A stretch of DNA of 64,000 nucleotides from Pseudomonas entomophila (GTDB lineage: Bacteria; Pseudomonadota; Gammaproteobacteria; Pseudomonadales; Pseudomonadaceae), in NCBI RefSeq assembly GCF_029193575.1, contig NZ_JARGCS010000006.1, positions 1-64,000 of the forward strand, in the 5' to 3' direction. Below the pieces are notes generated by a model that worked only from the letters and a program-made list of their open reading frames with translations, ran no database searches and was not told where the DNA came from. Each line of letters begins with the position of its first letter. Positions within the stretch are counted from its first letter, which is position 1. Shown here piece after piece: positions 9,147-18,566 of the stretch. Made by a program: the position numbers and the translations under genes.

Positions 9147-9662
9147 TCAGGCAATCGGCTTGCGCCAGTCGTCCGAGCCTTCGGTCCCCGCAGTGGTGTG
9201 GGTCCAGGTGATCTTGCGGTACGACATCGATACCTCGATCAACTGAGTGAAGTTCTCGTTCTCCTTGTCTTGGGCATGCGGCAGGACGGTGTTGATATCG
9301 ACGATGGTCGCGTCCTCCAGCTTGGTGGTGAAGAAGTGCTCCTGCTTGCCTTCCACCGAGGTGCGGTACCAGTTGACTTCCACGGTCGGCAACATTTCAC
9401 CGCTCGCCAGGGCCTGGTACATCAGTGGCGTGGCCTTGTTCAGCGAGCTGGTAAAAATGAAGGGTTTGTGGACCCGTTGGCCGGATGGCTGACCGCTCTG
9501 GGGGTCGGTGGGCACGGTCACCTGGTGCTTGATTTCCTGCACCAGGATCTCGTCTTCGTGGCCTTCGACAAACACGTTGCCGACCGAATCGGAGGTGAAT
9601 GCGCCAGCGGTGATGTTGCCTTGGGTCTGGCCTTCGATCTTGATGTAAGCGGGTGTTGGCAT
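9147..9662 (-). CDS. hcp: T6SS tube protein Hcp
   Basis: The 171-aa protein begins MPTPAYIKIEGQTQGNITAG and carries the Hcp-family features 'VFVEGHEDEILVQEIKHQV' and 'HKPFIFTSSLNKATPLM'. It polymerises as hexameric rings into the inner tube expelled by sheath contraction and is also exported. The start at 9662 is preceded by AGGAG at good spacing; an upstream in-frame ATG (9683) would add seven residues and bypass this site. It lies 131 bp after tssL with a small CGAGGC/GCCTCG hairpin in the gap (9743-9758), so it may have its own transcript. Confidence 0.95.
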   Translation of the reverse strand: MPTPAYIKIEGQTQGNITAGAFTSDSVGNVFVEGHEDEILVQEIKHQVTVPTDPQSGQPSGQRVHKPFIFTSSLNKATPLMYQALASGEMLPTVEVNWYRTSVEGKQEHFFTTKLEDATIVDINTVLPHAQDKENENFTQLIEVSMSYRKITWTHTTAGTEGSDDWRKPIA

Positions 9663-9793
9663 TGCAGATTCTCCTGCGTCCATGTGGATAAAACATGCTC
9701 ACCGTGGGGTGGCATGGCCATCGGGAACGATGGGCTTTCTAACGAGGCTTGCGCCTCGCTAATTCGTTGGGTTCGTTTGGAGGCGTGTGCTGG

Positions 9794-10642
9794 CTACTGC
9801 AGCAATACGCCGTTGAGCGAGCGCAGCACTTCGCTGGTAATCAGGTGCAGCCGATGGCTGTAAACGGCGTAGGTCACCGCCATTAGCGCCGTGCAGATCG
9901 CCAGAGGGCTCCACCACGGCCATTGCCGGTTCATGCGGTAGTTGCTGGGCGCTACATGGGTGAGTGGCTCGCAAGCCCGTTCTGGTATAGGGCCGCGCAG
10001 CTCTCGGATGACCCTATAGAGTTTGTCGATAAGCGACTGGAGAGCTTCGTCACCCCTGGGAGCGACGCCGTACTTGCCTTTCAGGCCAAGGCACAGGCAC
10101 AGGTACATGAACTCCAATACATCCTTGTAGCGCTGTGGCTCCTGTAGCATTCGCGAGAGCACAGTGAAGAACTTCTCGCCCCCCCAGGTTTCGTGATGGA
10201 AGACACTGAGCAGAGGTTCTTGGCTCCAGCGGGAACTCTTGCCCCAGGGGCGGCTCATCACCGCCTCGTCCACGTGCAGGCAGAGGGCATACGAGTAGGC
10301 CAGTAGATGCGCGGGCTCGTAGGTGTGTTGGCGCAGTTCCTCCAGGATGGTGCTGACTTGGTTACGTACCTGCGTGTACACCTCTTCGATGTTGGGCAAC
10401 TGATCCAGCGTTCGCAGGCGTATCACCAAGCCGAACAACGGCATGGCGGCATCCACCATCGGGTTGCTGTAGCCTCCGCGCAGTCGGAATTCCGGGTCGG
10501 CGTTGTAACCTAAAGCCCCTGCCTCGGTTTGCGAGTTCCTGGTAGTGACTTCGCTGAAAGCATCGTTTTTGCTTGCTAGGGCAAGCGAAGTCATTACGTC
10601 CATCTGGTCTGTCCCAGATGTAGCCCCTTTAGAGGTTGTCAT
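9794..10642 (-). CDS. tssL: T6SS inner-membrane protein TssL (DotU/IcmH family)
   Basis: The 282-aa protein contains a cytoplasmic DotU domain ('NPMVDAAMPLFGLVIRLRTL', 'LLAYSYALCLHVDEAVM', 'LYLCLCLGLKGKYG'-type motifs) and a single C-terminal membrane anchor near residues 236-257. It ends soon after the anchor, so there is no fused OmpA-type peptidoglycan-binding domain. TssL joins TssM and TssJ in the envelope complex. The start at 10642 lies one base after the tssK stop; upstream in-frame starts overlap tssK and have no convincing ribosome site. Confidence 0.93.
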   Translation of the reverse strand: MTTSKGATSGTDQMDVMTSLALASKNDAFSEVTTRNSQTEAGALGYNADPEFRLRGGYSNPMVDAAMPLFGLVIRLRTLDQLPNIEEVYTQVRNQVSTILEELRQHTYEPAHLLAYSYALCLHVDEAVMSRPWGKSSRWSQEPLLSVFHHETWGGEKFFTVLSRMLQEPQRYKDVLEFMYLCLCLGLKGKYGVAPRGDEALQSLIDKLYRVIRELRGPIPERACEPLTHVAPSNYRMNRQWPWWSPLAICTALMAVTYAVYSHRLHLITSEVLRSLNGVLLQ

Positions 10643-10643
10643 T

Positions 10644-11981
10644 TCACTCACTCCTGATCGCCCAGAACTGCAACTCCAGACCTGGGAAGTCACCTGCGAT
10701 ATGGAAGCCGAACCCATTGCTGCCCTTCATGGCAGCCCAGGCTGCGTTTCGTTGGTCCAGTTCGAAGTAGCTGAAGCCCGCATGGAAGGGCAGCTCACGC
10801 GGCGCCACCGGCAAGGGCAGCAAAGGAATGCCAGGTAGTTGCAGCGGGACGAGGTCATCGAGCGCTGCCAGCGAAGTGACCTTGGCTTTCTGCAGGAACT
10901 GGTGGCGCAGGGTCTCCGGTGGCAGGTTGGCACGCACGGCCAGAATGAATGCCGCCTCGTCGATCAAACGACGGTCGTCCAACGTTGCTGTCATCACGCC
11001 GTACTGCAGCGATTCGAGGGGCAGGGATAGGGCACGTGGTTGCAGTACCGTGCTCAGGGCTCGGCGCAGCGTGTCCTCCAGCGGCTTGAACGAGGTCCAC
11101 AACGCCGTGTGGTGATACGCGGGGTACTCTTGCGGAAGCCGGCTTTCATCCGTGAACGTCACCAGCTCGCCGCAAGCCTGGCTCATGGCAAGGTAGAGCT
11201 GTTCGGGGTGTGCGTGTGGCTGGCGGGCCAGATGCTGGAAGCAAGGCCACCAGCGATTCATGGCTTGCAGCAGGTTGAAGTCGCGGATATCGGCGACCCC
11301 GGACTGGGCTGATGAGCCGATACGTGCAGCCAGGTTGCGTGCGCGTTCGCGCAGTGTGTTGGTGATCTCATCGAGAAAGCGCTTGAGTGCTGGCACCGCT
11401 TGTACGCTCACACTGGTGGGGTAGAACCCCTCGTCCAGTCGCAGCGCGCCGTCGGGGCGTCGTTCCAGGATCCGGGCCAATGCGAGGTGTGTATAGGCGC
11501 TGCTGTCCTGCTCCTCACGGCGGAGCTGAAGATTAGGTAACGCCAGGTCGATCTGCACCAAGTCACCGTCGGCGGTGTGGGTGTCCTTGATTTCCAACGC
11601 TTGCGCGACGTAACGGAAGTTGGCGGCGTTGTCTGGCCAGCTCACCTCTCGGCCGCCGTCTGTGCGCAGTGGCAGGCAGAGGTAGATTTCGCTGTTCTTC
11701 GATACGTCACCACTGACTTCCAGGGGCGGGGGAGGCGGCAGGTCGCCTGGAATGTCGAACACCGTGCCGTCCGGCATGATGCCGCGTGCCCGCGTGATGG
11801 CGATCTTGCCGAGGCTCAAGTATTCGTCGTTCAGTTGCAATTCGCTGAAGCCGAAGAAGGCAGCATTAAGGCTGCTCAGGCGTTGGTGGAATGCCGCTTC
11901 ACTGGCCCTTGCTGCCTGCTGGAAGTGCTGGGGTTTGACGAACAGGCCTTCGGGCCAAAGAACGGGGTTACGCGAGCTCAT
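10644..11981 (-). CDS. tssK: T6SS baseplate protein TssK
   Basis: The 445-aa protein starts with 'PVLWPEGLFVKPQHFQQ', the family's hallmark opening, and has the usual length. TssK trimers connect the TssFG-VgrG baseplate wedges to the TssJLM membrane complex. The gene lies 51 bp after tssJ and one base before tssL, in a typical TssJ-K-L block. Confidence 0.96.
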   Translation of the reverse strand: MSSRNPVLWPEGLFVKPQHFQQAARASEAAFHQRLSSLNAAFFGFSELQLNDEYLSLGKIAITRARGIMPDGTVFDIPGDLPPPPPLEVSGDVSKNSEIYLCLPLRTDGGREVSWPDNAANFRYVAQALEIKDTHTADGDLVQIDLALPNLQLRREEQDSSAYTHLALARILERRPDGALRLDEGFYPTSVSVQAVPALKRFLDEITNTLRERARNLAARIGSSAQSGVADIRDFNLLQAMNRWWPCFQHLARQPHAHPEQLYLAMSQACGELVTFTDESRLPQEYPAYHHTALWTSFKPLEDTLRRALSTVLQPRALSLPLESLQYGVMTATLDDRRLIDEAAFILAVRANLPPETLRHQFLQKAKVTSLAALDDLVPLQLPGIPLLPLPVAPRELPFHAGFSYFELDQRNAAWAAMKGSNGFGFHIAGDFPGLELQFWAIRSE

Positions 11982-12032
11982 AGGCGCTCCAAGACTGAAA
12001 AAGGGACGGAAGGACAGTGCAAGGGAAGTGCA

Positions 12033-12827
12033 TCAGTTCTCCTCCTTGAGCAGGATCTGCGCGTCATTGACCAGCACGGAAAGCACGATCTGGCGGCCCC
12101 GCGGCGCGATGCGAAGCACCTGCTGCCAAGTGGCGTTCTCTTGGCTGCTGTAGTCGGCAATCACCGCGATGAAACGGGTGTCCGCGTGTAGGGGTTCGAA
12201 AGGCACGAACTTGAATTGGCCGGGGGACAACAGGTAGTCGTCGTCGCGGATGTAGGTGCTGCGCAGGGCTTTCGCCGGGTTCTGGTCCAGTAGCTGATAG
12301 GCGCTGTTGCGCAGCAACGAATCGTCACGCAGTTGCAGGATCTTGATGGCGATGGGCGTGGCGATAGGCTCTGCCGCTACGGGTGCAGGGCCTGGCAGGT
12401 CCAGAACCACGGTCGGGTCTTCGTAGCTACCCAGTGTGCTTTCCTCCAGGGTGGAGCGCCCCAAAGCTTCGTCCTCATCGTCCAGCACCACCGCGGGAGG
12501 GGCTGGAAACTGCTCCTGCAAGTACGCCAGCAAACCTCCGACCTTTTCGGTCAGCGCGTAGGGGTCGTCGGCGCTGAGGCTCACTGCGTACGGGCTGGGC
12601 TCCAGTACATGCTCCTTCTCAACCGGCATATCAAGGCTGTTGGGATTGCCGTTGAGGGTGGCGCTGGCGTTCATGCTGAAAGCCACCTCGGTGGGTTGGT
12701 CCTTCAAGGCGCCGACGGGTACGGAGGGGTCCATGATCACCTGGCCCATCTTGCCCAGGAACGTGCAGCCAGGCGTTCCAATAAGCGCCGACAGTAAAGG
12801 CAGGGCGAGTAACGTGTGGCGCTTCAT
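12033..12827 (-). CDS. tssJ: T6SS outer-membrane lipoprotein TssJ, enlarged
   Basis: The N-terminus is a lipoprotein signal with a cleavage site before Cys21 (IGTPGC). TssJ is tethered to the outer membrane and docks the periplasmic end of TssM. At 264 aa it is far longer than the 150-180 residues usual in the family. An acidic, Pro/Val-rich insert at about residues 108-160 (PPAVVLDDEDE...PGPAPVAAEPIA) interrupts the beta-sandwich, and the domain resumes at 'IAIKILQLRDDSLL'. The insert probably projects from the core. The gene overlaps the FHA gene by ATGA. Confidence 0.88.
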   Translation of the reverse strand: MKRHTLLALPLLSALIGTPGCTFLGKMGQVIMDPSVPVGALKDQPTEVAFSMNASATLNGNPNSLDMPVEKEHVLEPSPYAVSLSADDPYALTEKVGGLLAYLQEQFPAPPAVVLDDEDEALGRSTLEESTLGSYEDPTVVLDLPGPAPVAAEPIATPIAIKILQLRDDSLLRNSAYQLLDQNPAKALRSTYIRDDDYLLSPGQFKFVPFEPLHADTRFIAVIADYSSQENATWQQVLRIAPRGRQIVLSVLVNDAQILLKEEN

Positions 12828-13387
12828 GACAGCTCTCCCATGAGGAGATGCTGTAGGGCGTTTTCCTCTTCAGGCTTGGTAGGGAGGCGCCTGTTGAGCG
12901 CGGCCAGCGGGTCATGACCTATCCCAGGTGCGAATGCTTCACAGATGTCCGTGGCAGCAGGTGTGTGAGGTGTGTCCATGAAGCTGGGCGCAGCACTCGC
13001 CAGCAGCGCGTCGAGCGCCCGCTGATGAGGTGTGAGCAGTGAGTCCAGCGAGTGCTCGCCCGTCCGATCCTGCTGGAAATGAACCTGCAAACGATAAGCA
13101 CCGACACGCAGTTCATCACCTTCCTGAAGCCGTACCGGGGCATTCTCCCCAAGGGTCTGCGAGCTGTGATTGAGGTAGGTCTGGTTGCAGCGGTCGATGG
13201 CGCAGAAACTGCCTTCCATCCAACGTATTTCGCAGTGAACCGGTTGAATGCGCCGATCGCGGTCGAACATCAGCCAATTGGCACCGTGGCTGCCGATGGT
13301 GCCGCCATTGCGGTCGAATTGATGCCGCGTGAGGACACCGTGCTGGAGCTCTTCGAGGTTGACGATGTTCAAGGTCAAGGTGTTCAT
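12824..13387 (-). CDS. FHA-domain protein of the T6SS locus
   Basis: The 187-aa protein has an N-terminal forkhead-associated fold (residues about 1-100) and a variable C-terminal part. FHA proteins in T6SS loci usually read phosphothreonine marks set by PpkA. Here the usual Gly-Arg and Ser-Arg-x-His positions read 'IGSHGANW' and 'IQPVHCEI', so the Arg and Ser that bind phosphothreonine appear to be missing. No ppkA/pppA pair lies in the locus, which fits a structural, phosphorylation-independent role. It overlaps tssG and tssJ by ATGA at both ends. Confidence 0.8.
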   Translation of the reverse strand: MNTLTLNIVNLEELQHGVLTRHQFDRNGGTIGSHGANWLMFDRDRRIQPVHCEIRWMEGSFCAIDRCNQTYLNHSSQTLGENAPVRLQEGDELRVGAYRLQVHFQQDRTGEHSLDSLLTPHQRALDALLASAAPSFMDTPHTPAATDICEAFAPGIGHDPLAALNRRLPTKPEEENALQHLLMGELS

Positions 13388-14415
13388 GCGCGCCCCCGGA
13401 TACGTACGACTGGGCTGCCCAGGCCATGCTTGTCGTCGATGAAACTGGTCCAGCCCAGGTGAGCACCTTGGCTTCGATGAAGGCAGAAGGGAGAAAGGGC
13501 GTTCTGCTTCAGGCGCAGCTCCAGGTCGTAGGCCAGGGCATCACGCAAAAGGAAATCGATCAATGCACGCAAGCGGCTGAAATTGATGCCACTGGGAAGC
13601 AAGTCACGTAGCTGCGTCTGATCCAGGTCGCCGAGCAGGATGGTGAACTTGCTGCTGCGGGTTCGCGTGCGATCGCCGACCACGAATGTGCTGCCGAGGC
13701 AGCCGTTGACCTTGCCCAGGCGCATGGTCTGTTCGGCGTCCGTGGGTACCGAGCGTGTCTCGAACTCCCGGATCTGCACCTGCTTCAAGTCGAAGCAATG
13801 AGCGATGATTCCGGCCACCGTACCTGGCGCGCGGCTGCGGCTGGCAATAACGCCGGCGAAACTGAGCAGGCGACTCCACGGCAATGCGGTGTTGCCGCGC
13901 AGCTGCCTGTTGTTCAGGCCGATCAGTGCGAACACGTACTGCGAGAACTGGTCGCCAGCACCGGCCTGGAAACGGACGTAGTAGCGGTACTTGCGCCAGA
14001 TGCGGTGCAGCAGACCGAGCAGGTAGTGGTTGAAAAAGTCGAAGAATGCGGGGCGGGCCCCCAGGCCCTGGGCGTGCTCGTACGCGAGCTGCTCCAGATA
14101 ATAGGTCGGCAGCGGCGAGTCGGTTCCGTGCAGGCCCAGGAACGTGGTGCAGACGCGGTAGCGAAGTGGCTCGTCGGCGCTGGCCAATGTCGTGAGGCGT
14201 TCCGCCTTCAGCACGTCCGAGGAAGGAAAACTCAGCCGCGGATCGCTGGCAAGGCGTACACGCTGGCGTGTAGCTGCGTCCGGCCAACGGGGCTCCAAGT
14301 CGTCACCATGCAGGGCGTGCAACCTTTCCAGCAACTGGAAGAAGTTGTGCAGGTGCGCCTCTGCAAGCAGCGTGTCGGCTAGATCAGCGGTTGTCTGCCG
14401 GTCAGCAGTGGCCAT
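13384..14415 (-). CDS. tssG: T6SS baseplate protein TssG
   Basis: The 343-aa protein matches TssG by the N-terminal 'NFFQLLERLHALHG', the 'LGLHGTDSPLPTYYLEQL' motif and 'FFDFFNHYLLGLLHRIWRKYRYYVRF'-type core (visible around 13930-14120). TssG pairs with TssF in the baseplate wedge. Its start overlaps the end of tssF by 37 bp, a conserved arrangement that couples their translation. Confidence 0.95.
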   Translation of the reverse strand: MATADRQTTADLADTLLAEAHLHNFFQLLERLHALHGDDLEPRWPDAATRQRVRLASDPRLSFPSSDVLKAERLTTLASADEPLRYRVCTTFLGLHGTDSPLPTYYLEQLAYEHAQGLGARPAFFDFFNHYLLGLLHRIWRKYRYYVRFQAGAGDQFSQYVFALIGLNNRQLRGNTALPWSRLLSFAGVIASRSRAPGTVAGIIAHCFDLKQVQIREFETRSVPTDAEQTMRLGKVNGCLGSTFVVGDRTRTRSSKFTILLGDLDQTQLRDLLPSGINFSRLRALIDFLLRDALAYDLELRLKQNALSPFCLHRSQGAHLGWTSFIDDKHGLGSPVVRIRGRA

Positions 14416-16145
14416 GTGTAGTGCTCGTTGTTGGTGGTGTTTATCACTTCCAATCGATGGAAGGAATTGATACTGGCGTACAGGGCGAAGAACTGCGAAA
14501 GCACGCAGCCGAACAGGTAGAGGTCGCCCTCGCAGAGGAAGGCGTCCTGGTCGAGTTTCAATTGCGTGCGCAGGCCGCGGATGGGCAGCCCCTTGATCAA
14601 CCAGTCCAGCGGTTCGGTGTGTGCGTCGCTGATCCCGTTCAGGCGTTTGCGTGTGGCGCGCGCTTGCTGAATGTCATGCAAGGCGGCGAAATCGTAGGCC
14701 CCGAGCACTGCCCTTAGCGGTTCAGCGGACAATAGCGACAGATAGTTGAGCGATAGGTTGGAGATCAGCGACCACTGCAATTGGCCGTCCAGCACTGGTC
14801 GATAGGCGCGGGTAGGGCGGCAGATGTTGCGGTAGGTGGCCAGCGGCGGGGTGACCTCGGTGATCACGCTGATGTCGCCGATACCCAGGGCTTGCGGTAG
14901 ATCCCGATTGGTGCAGGTCAGATCGATTGAGGCGGTTTCCAGCGTACCGATATAGGCGCTTTCATCGGCACGGACGAAGCCTATGCGGTGAATGACACCA
15001 TCGCCACGCAGGGACTCTTCGACCTTGCAGCGGTAGTACAGCGCCGTACGGCCTTGGACGTGTTCGATCTCATGGGCGAACGACTCGAAGGCGCGGAAGG
15101 TTCGTAGTTGCTCCCCAGGGCTGCCGTCTGACGTCGTGCGTGTGCTGATTACCTGGTCGACGCTGAATATTTCGTAGGCGTGTGGTTTGCGACCGCTGGG
15201 GAGCAAGGTGACCAAGCCGGCATGGCCGGACAGGTCGATGGGCTCGGCACCGTGCTTGAACAGGTTGACTGCGGGCGTGCAGAACAGACTGAAGTCGTTT
15301 TTCCCGACGCGTATGGAATCGGGCAGTTGGCGGCTGAAGTGGAACTCGATGTGGACGTTGTGGCTCTCTCGGTCCGGCCAGAGCCTGTCCAAGCCCATCA
15401 GGTTGAAGAAGTGGAAGCGTTGAGGAAAGACAAAGTACTCCTGTAGGATCCGGTAACCATCGAAGACGTTTTGCGGATAGGGCAGCAAGGCTTCGTCGGC
15501 GCTGAAGCCGGGAAACGCAATGCTGCTCGCCGGCAACCGGCGCACTTCGCCATCGATGACCACGCTGATATGCTTTAGGTACTGCGATAGCCAGAGGTAG
15601 AGCGTTTGAGCGCAGCGGTCCTCGCCGCTCAGGTGAAACTCCAGGCTCTCGCAGCCCAGAGAATTCAATGGACGCTGAACCAATGATGCGAGGGTCATGC
15701 ACACGGTCGAGCTATCGAGTGTCTGGGTCGCAGTCACGTCGTCGATTGCGAAGGGGTGCAGCTTTACAGCGGTACAGGTGCGGTATTCGCAGGCGATACC
15801 CTCTACCGGTTTGGAAAACAGGCGCGAACCCTTGGGCACGGTGTGTGTCTGGCTAAGCGACTGCTTCAGCGGCGAGAACTGAATGATCGTGGTGCTGGGC
15901 AGAGGTCGAAGGTAGTTGGGCCAGAGCAGCTGCAGCATGGCGTGCGTCAGCTCTGGCAGGTCATCTTCGAGCTTGAGCCGTAGCTTGGCGGTGAGGAAGG
16001 CAAAACCTTCCAACAACCGCTCTACATCGGGGTCGCTGCTGTCCTTGCCGAGAAACTGCGCAAGTTGCGGATTGTCCTGTGCGAAATCACTACCTAACTC
16101 ACGCAGGTAGCGAAGCTCTTCGCTGAAACGGTCCTTCAACGACAT
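14379..16145 (-). CDS. tssF: T6SS baseplate protein TssF
   Basis: The 588-aa protein begins MSLKDRFSEELRYLRELG and continues 'FLGKDSSDPDVERLLEGFAFLTAKLRLKLEDD', the classic TssF opening (only part quoted). The start at 16145 is two bases after tssE and gives the normal family length; longer starts run into tssE. Two TssF and one TssG form each baseplate wedge. Confidence 0.95.
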   Translation of the reverse strand: MSLKDRFSEELRYLRELGSDFAQDNPQLAQFLGKDSSDPDVERLLEGFAFLTAKLRLKLEDDLPELTHAMLQLLWPNYLRPLPSTTIIQFSPLKQSLSQTHTVPKGSRLFSKPVEGIACEYRTCTAVKLHPFAIDDVTATQTLDSSTVCMTLASLVQRPLNSLGCESLEFHLSGEDRCAQTLYLWLSQYLKHISVVIDGEVRRLPASSIAFPGFSADEALLPYPQNVFDGYRILQEYFVFPQRFHFFNLMGLDRLWPDRESHNVHIEFHFSRQLPDSIRVGKNDFSLFCTPAVNLFKHGAEPIDLSGHAGLVTLLPSGRKPHAYEIFSVDQVISTRTTSDGSPGEQLRTFRAFESFAHEIEHVQGRTALYYRCKVEESLRGDGVIHRIGFVRADESAYIGTLETASIDLTCTNRDLPQALGIGDISVITEVTPPLATYRNICRPTRAYRPVLDGQLQWSLISNLSLNYLSLLSAEPLRAVLGAYDFAALHDIQQARATRKRLNGISDAHTEPLDWLIKGLPIRGLRTQLKLDQDAFLCEGDLYLFGCVLSQFFALYASINSFHRLEVINTTNNEHYTWPLLTGRQPLI

Positions 16146-16147
16146 GG

Positions 16148-16558
16148 TTATCTCACTCGGGTATAGCGATTGTGGCCATTGACCAGCAGCTCGATCTCGA
16201 GCTGTTCGGTGTGGTTCTCGACCTGCACCTGGCAATCCAGGAGGAAGTGCAGCTCCAGCGGAGCGTTGGCATCCGGCACGGCCTTCAACGTGCACACCTG
16301 TATTCGTGGCTCGAACCGTTGAATGGTGCGGCGGATGTCGGCGCTGACTTGCTGGAGCAAGTCGCCGCTGCTCAGGTCGTGCCCGTTGAAGTCGCGCAGG
16401 CCCAGGTCAGGGCTGCTCTGCGAGCAACCCTGGCGCGTGTTGAGCAACGTTTCGAGGTGGCGTTTGATCACCTCGAAACGTTGCCCTGCCGCAGCATGAC
16501 GAGAGCGCTCGCGCTGCGTTGTCAGGGGGGCTGTCAGGCGGTCGAAAAGGCTGCTCAT
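16148..16558 (-). CDS. tssE: T6SS baseplate protein TssE (gp25-like)
   Basis: The 136-aa protein has the gp25-like core ('SSPDLGLRDFNGHDLSS' and 'RRTIQRFEPRI' motifs, then the conserved 'LEIELLVNG' end). It starts sheath assembly on the baseplate. It overlaps tssC by ATGA and lies two bases before tssF. Confidence 0.93.
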   Translation of the reverse strand: MSSLFDRLTAPLTTQRERSRHAAAGQRFEVIKRHLETLLNTRQGCSQSSPDLGLRDFNGHDLSSGDLLQQVSADIRRTIQRFEPRIQVCTLKAVPDANAPLELHFLLDCQVQVENHTEQLEIELLVNGHNRYTRVR

Positions 16559-18045
16559 TTAGTGTCGAGCCGACCTACCAGGGAGATCTCGAAGTTGGCA
16601 CCCATGTACTTGAAGTGCGGGCGCACGGCGAGCGAGACCTGGTACCAGCCCGGATCACCGGCCACATCGGAGACCTCCACGGTCGCTGCACGTAATGGCC
16701 GACGACTGCGGACATCGGCCGAGGGGTTCTCTTGGTCGGCGACGTACTGCTTGATCCACTTATTGAGTTCGGACTCCAGGTCACGCCGCTCCTTCCAAGT
16801 GCCGATCTGCTCGCGCTGTAGCACTTTGATGTAGTGCGCCAGGCGGTTGACGATGAACAGGTAGGGCAGTTGGGTGCCGAGCTTGTAGTTGGTCTGCGCT
16901 TGCTGTCCTTCGGGTGTCTTGGGGAAGTTTTTCGGCTTCTGCACCGAGTTGGCGGAAAAGAAAGCGGCGTTGTCGCTGTCCTTGCGCATTGTGAGGGCGA
17001 TGAAGCCTTCCTCGGCCAACTCGAACTCCTTGCGGTCGGAGATCAGCACCTCGGTCGGAATCTTGGCCTGCAGTTGCCCCAGCGATTCATACAGGTGCAC
17101 CGGCAGGTCTTCGACGGCGCCACCAGACTGCGGGCCGATGATGTTCGGGCACCAGCGGTAGCGGGCGAAACTGTCGTTGATGCAGCTGGCCAGCAGGAAC
17201 GCCGAGTTGCCCCACAGGTAGTTCTGGTGCTGACCGTCGACGTTCTCGTCGTAGGTGAAGCTTTCGACGGGTTGCTCCTGATGGTGATAGGCGGACCGGA
17301 GCATGAAGCGTGGCCCGACCAGTGCGGTGTGACGGGCATCCTCACTGTCACGGAAGGCGCGCCACTTGGCATGACGTGGACCGGCGAAGATGTCCTTGAT
17401 CTCCTTCAGATTCGGCAGTTCTTCGAAACTGCTCAGGTTGAAGAACTCGGGTGCCGGTGCCGTGATAAACGGCGCATGCGACATGGCACCCACCGATGCC
17501 ATATAACTGAGGAGCTTGATGTCGGGCGAGGACGGGCCGAAGTTGTAATTGCCGACCATGGCCGCGACCGGCTCACCACCAAATTGGCCATAACCTGCGG
17601 TGTAGACATGCTTGTAAAGCCCGCTGCAGGTGATATCCGCAGCATTTTCGAAGTCGTCGAGCAAGTCCTCTTTGCTGACATGCAGGACTTCGAGCTTGAT
17701 GTTTTCACGGAAGTCCGTGCGGTCCACCAGAAGTTTCAGGCCGCGCCAGGCCGACTCCAGTTGCTGGAAGTCAGGTTGATGGAGAATGGCGTCCATTTGT
17801 TTGCCGAGGATGCGATCCACTTCGGCAATCATTTGGTCGACCCGATGTTTGTTGATCAGTTGATCTGGGTCATTGCTCTTGAGGATCTCCGAAATAAAGG
17901 CTGCCACCCCTTGCTTGGCAACTTGATAGCCTTCCTGACTGGGCACCAACATCGTTTCGGCCATGATCTGGTCAAGCAATGTGGCGTTGCCCACGCTCTC
18001 TGTCGTGACGTCGGCTGTGAGGGTCGTAGTGTTGCGGGTGGGCAT
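16555..18045 (-). CDS. tssC: T6SS sheath large subunit TssC (VipB)
   Basis: The 496-aa protein carries the TssC motifs 'WRGLKLLVDRTDF', 'FGGEPVAAMVGNYNF' and 'GRLDTK' at the end, and its length is typical. With TssB it forms the contractile sheath. The gene is 17 bp downstream of tssB. Confidence 0.97.
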   Translation of the reverse strand: MPTRNTTTLTADVTTESVGNATLLDQIMAETMLVPSQEGYQVAKQGVAAFISEILKSNDPDQLINKHRVDQMIAEVDRILGKQMDAILHQPDFQQLESAWRGLKLLVDRTDFRENIKLEVLHVSKEDLLDDFENAADITCSGLYKHVYTAGYGQFGGEPVAAMVGNYNFGPSSPDIKLLSYMASVGAMSHAPFITAPAPEFFNLSSFEELPNLKEIKDIFAGPRHAKWRAFRDSEDARHTALVGPRFMLRSAYHHQEQPVESFTYDENVDGQHQNYLWGNSAFLLASCINDSFARYRWCPNIIGPQSGGAVEDLPVHLYESLGQLQAKIPTEVLISDRKEFELAEEGFIALTMRKDSDNAAFFSANSVQKPKNFPKTPEGQQAQTNYKLGTQLPYLFIVNRLAHYIKVLQREQIGTWKERRDLESELNKWIKQYVADQENPSADVRSRRPLRAATVEVSDVAGDPGWYQVSLAVRPHFKYMGANFEISLVGRLDTK

Positions 18046-18062
18046 GGGGACGCTCCGTTGTC

Positions 18063-18566
18063 TTAGTCTTCTTTAGGTGCGTCAAGCACCAGGTCCAGTT
18101 CCTGTGCGAGCTGCTTGCGTGCTTGCACGTCGTTGAGCAGGTGCTGCAGTTGCTTGCGGAAGGCGGGAACATTGCCCAGGGGGCCTTTCAGGGCCACCAG
18201 CGCCTCGCGGAGTTCCAGCAACTTGTGCAGCTCCGGGACTTGCCGCGCAATCTGGTCGGGACCGAAGTCGTTGATCGATTTGAATTGAAGGCTGATCGCC
18301 AGCTCAGCATCTGGCTCGTTGCTGAGCATGGAGGGGACCGCCATGCTCAGCGCGACATCGGCGTCTTGCAGCACGCTATTGAAGCTGTGCTTGTCAACGC
18401 GCATGACCTGTCGGTCTTCAAGGACACGGGTGTCATCCAGCCCGAAATCCCCCATCACCAGCATTTTGTGGGGCAGCTCTATTTCTGCCTGCTCATCCCC
18501 CGTGGCGGGCACGTACTTGATATTGATGCGTTCTTTGGGCGCAACGGAGCTTGTGCTTTTTGACAT
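18063..18566 (-). CDS. tssB: T6SS sheath small subunit TssB (VipA)
   Basis: The 167-aa protein has the TssB core: 'INIKYVPATGDEQAEIELP', 'VMGDFG', and the 'FKSINDFGPDQIARQVPEL' motif. The start at 18566 follows a GGGAG site 10 bases upstream; an alternative start 51 bases earlier has no such site. It is the first gene of the minus-strand T6SS unit and so sits next to the divergent control region. Confidence 0.95.
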   Translation of the reverse strand: MSKSTSSVAPKERINIKYVPATGDEQAEIELPHKMLVMGDFGLDDTRVLEDRQVMRVDKHSFNSVLQDADVALSMAVPSMLSNEPDAELAISLQFKSINDFGPDQIARQVPELHKLLELREALVALKGPLGNVPAFRKQLQHLLNDVQARKQLAQELDLVLDAPKED

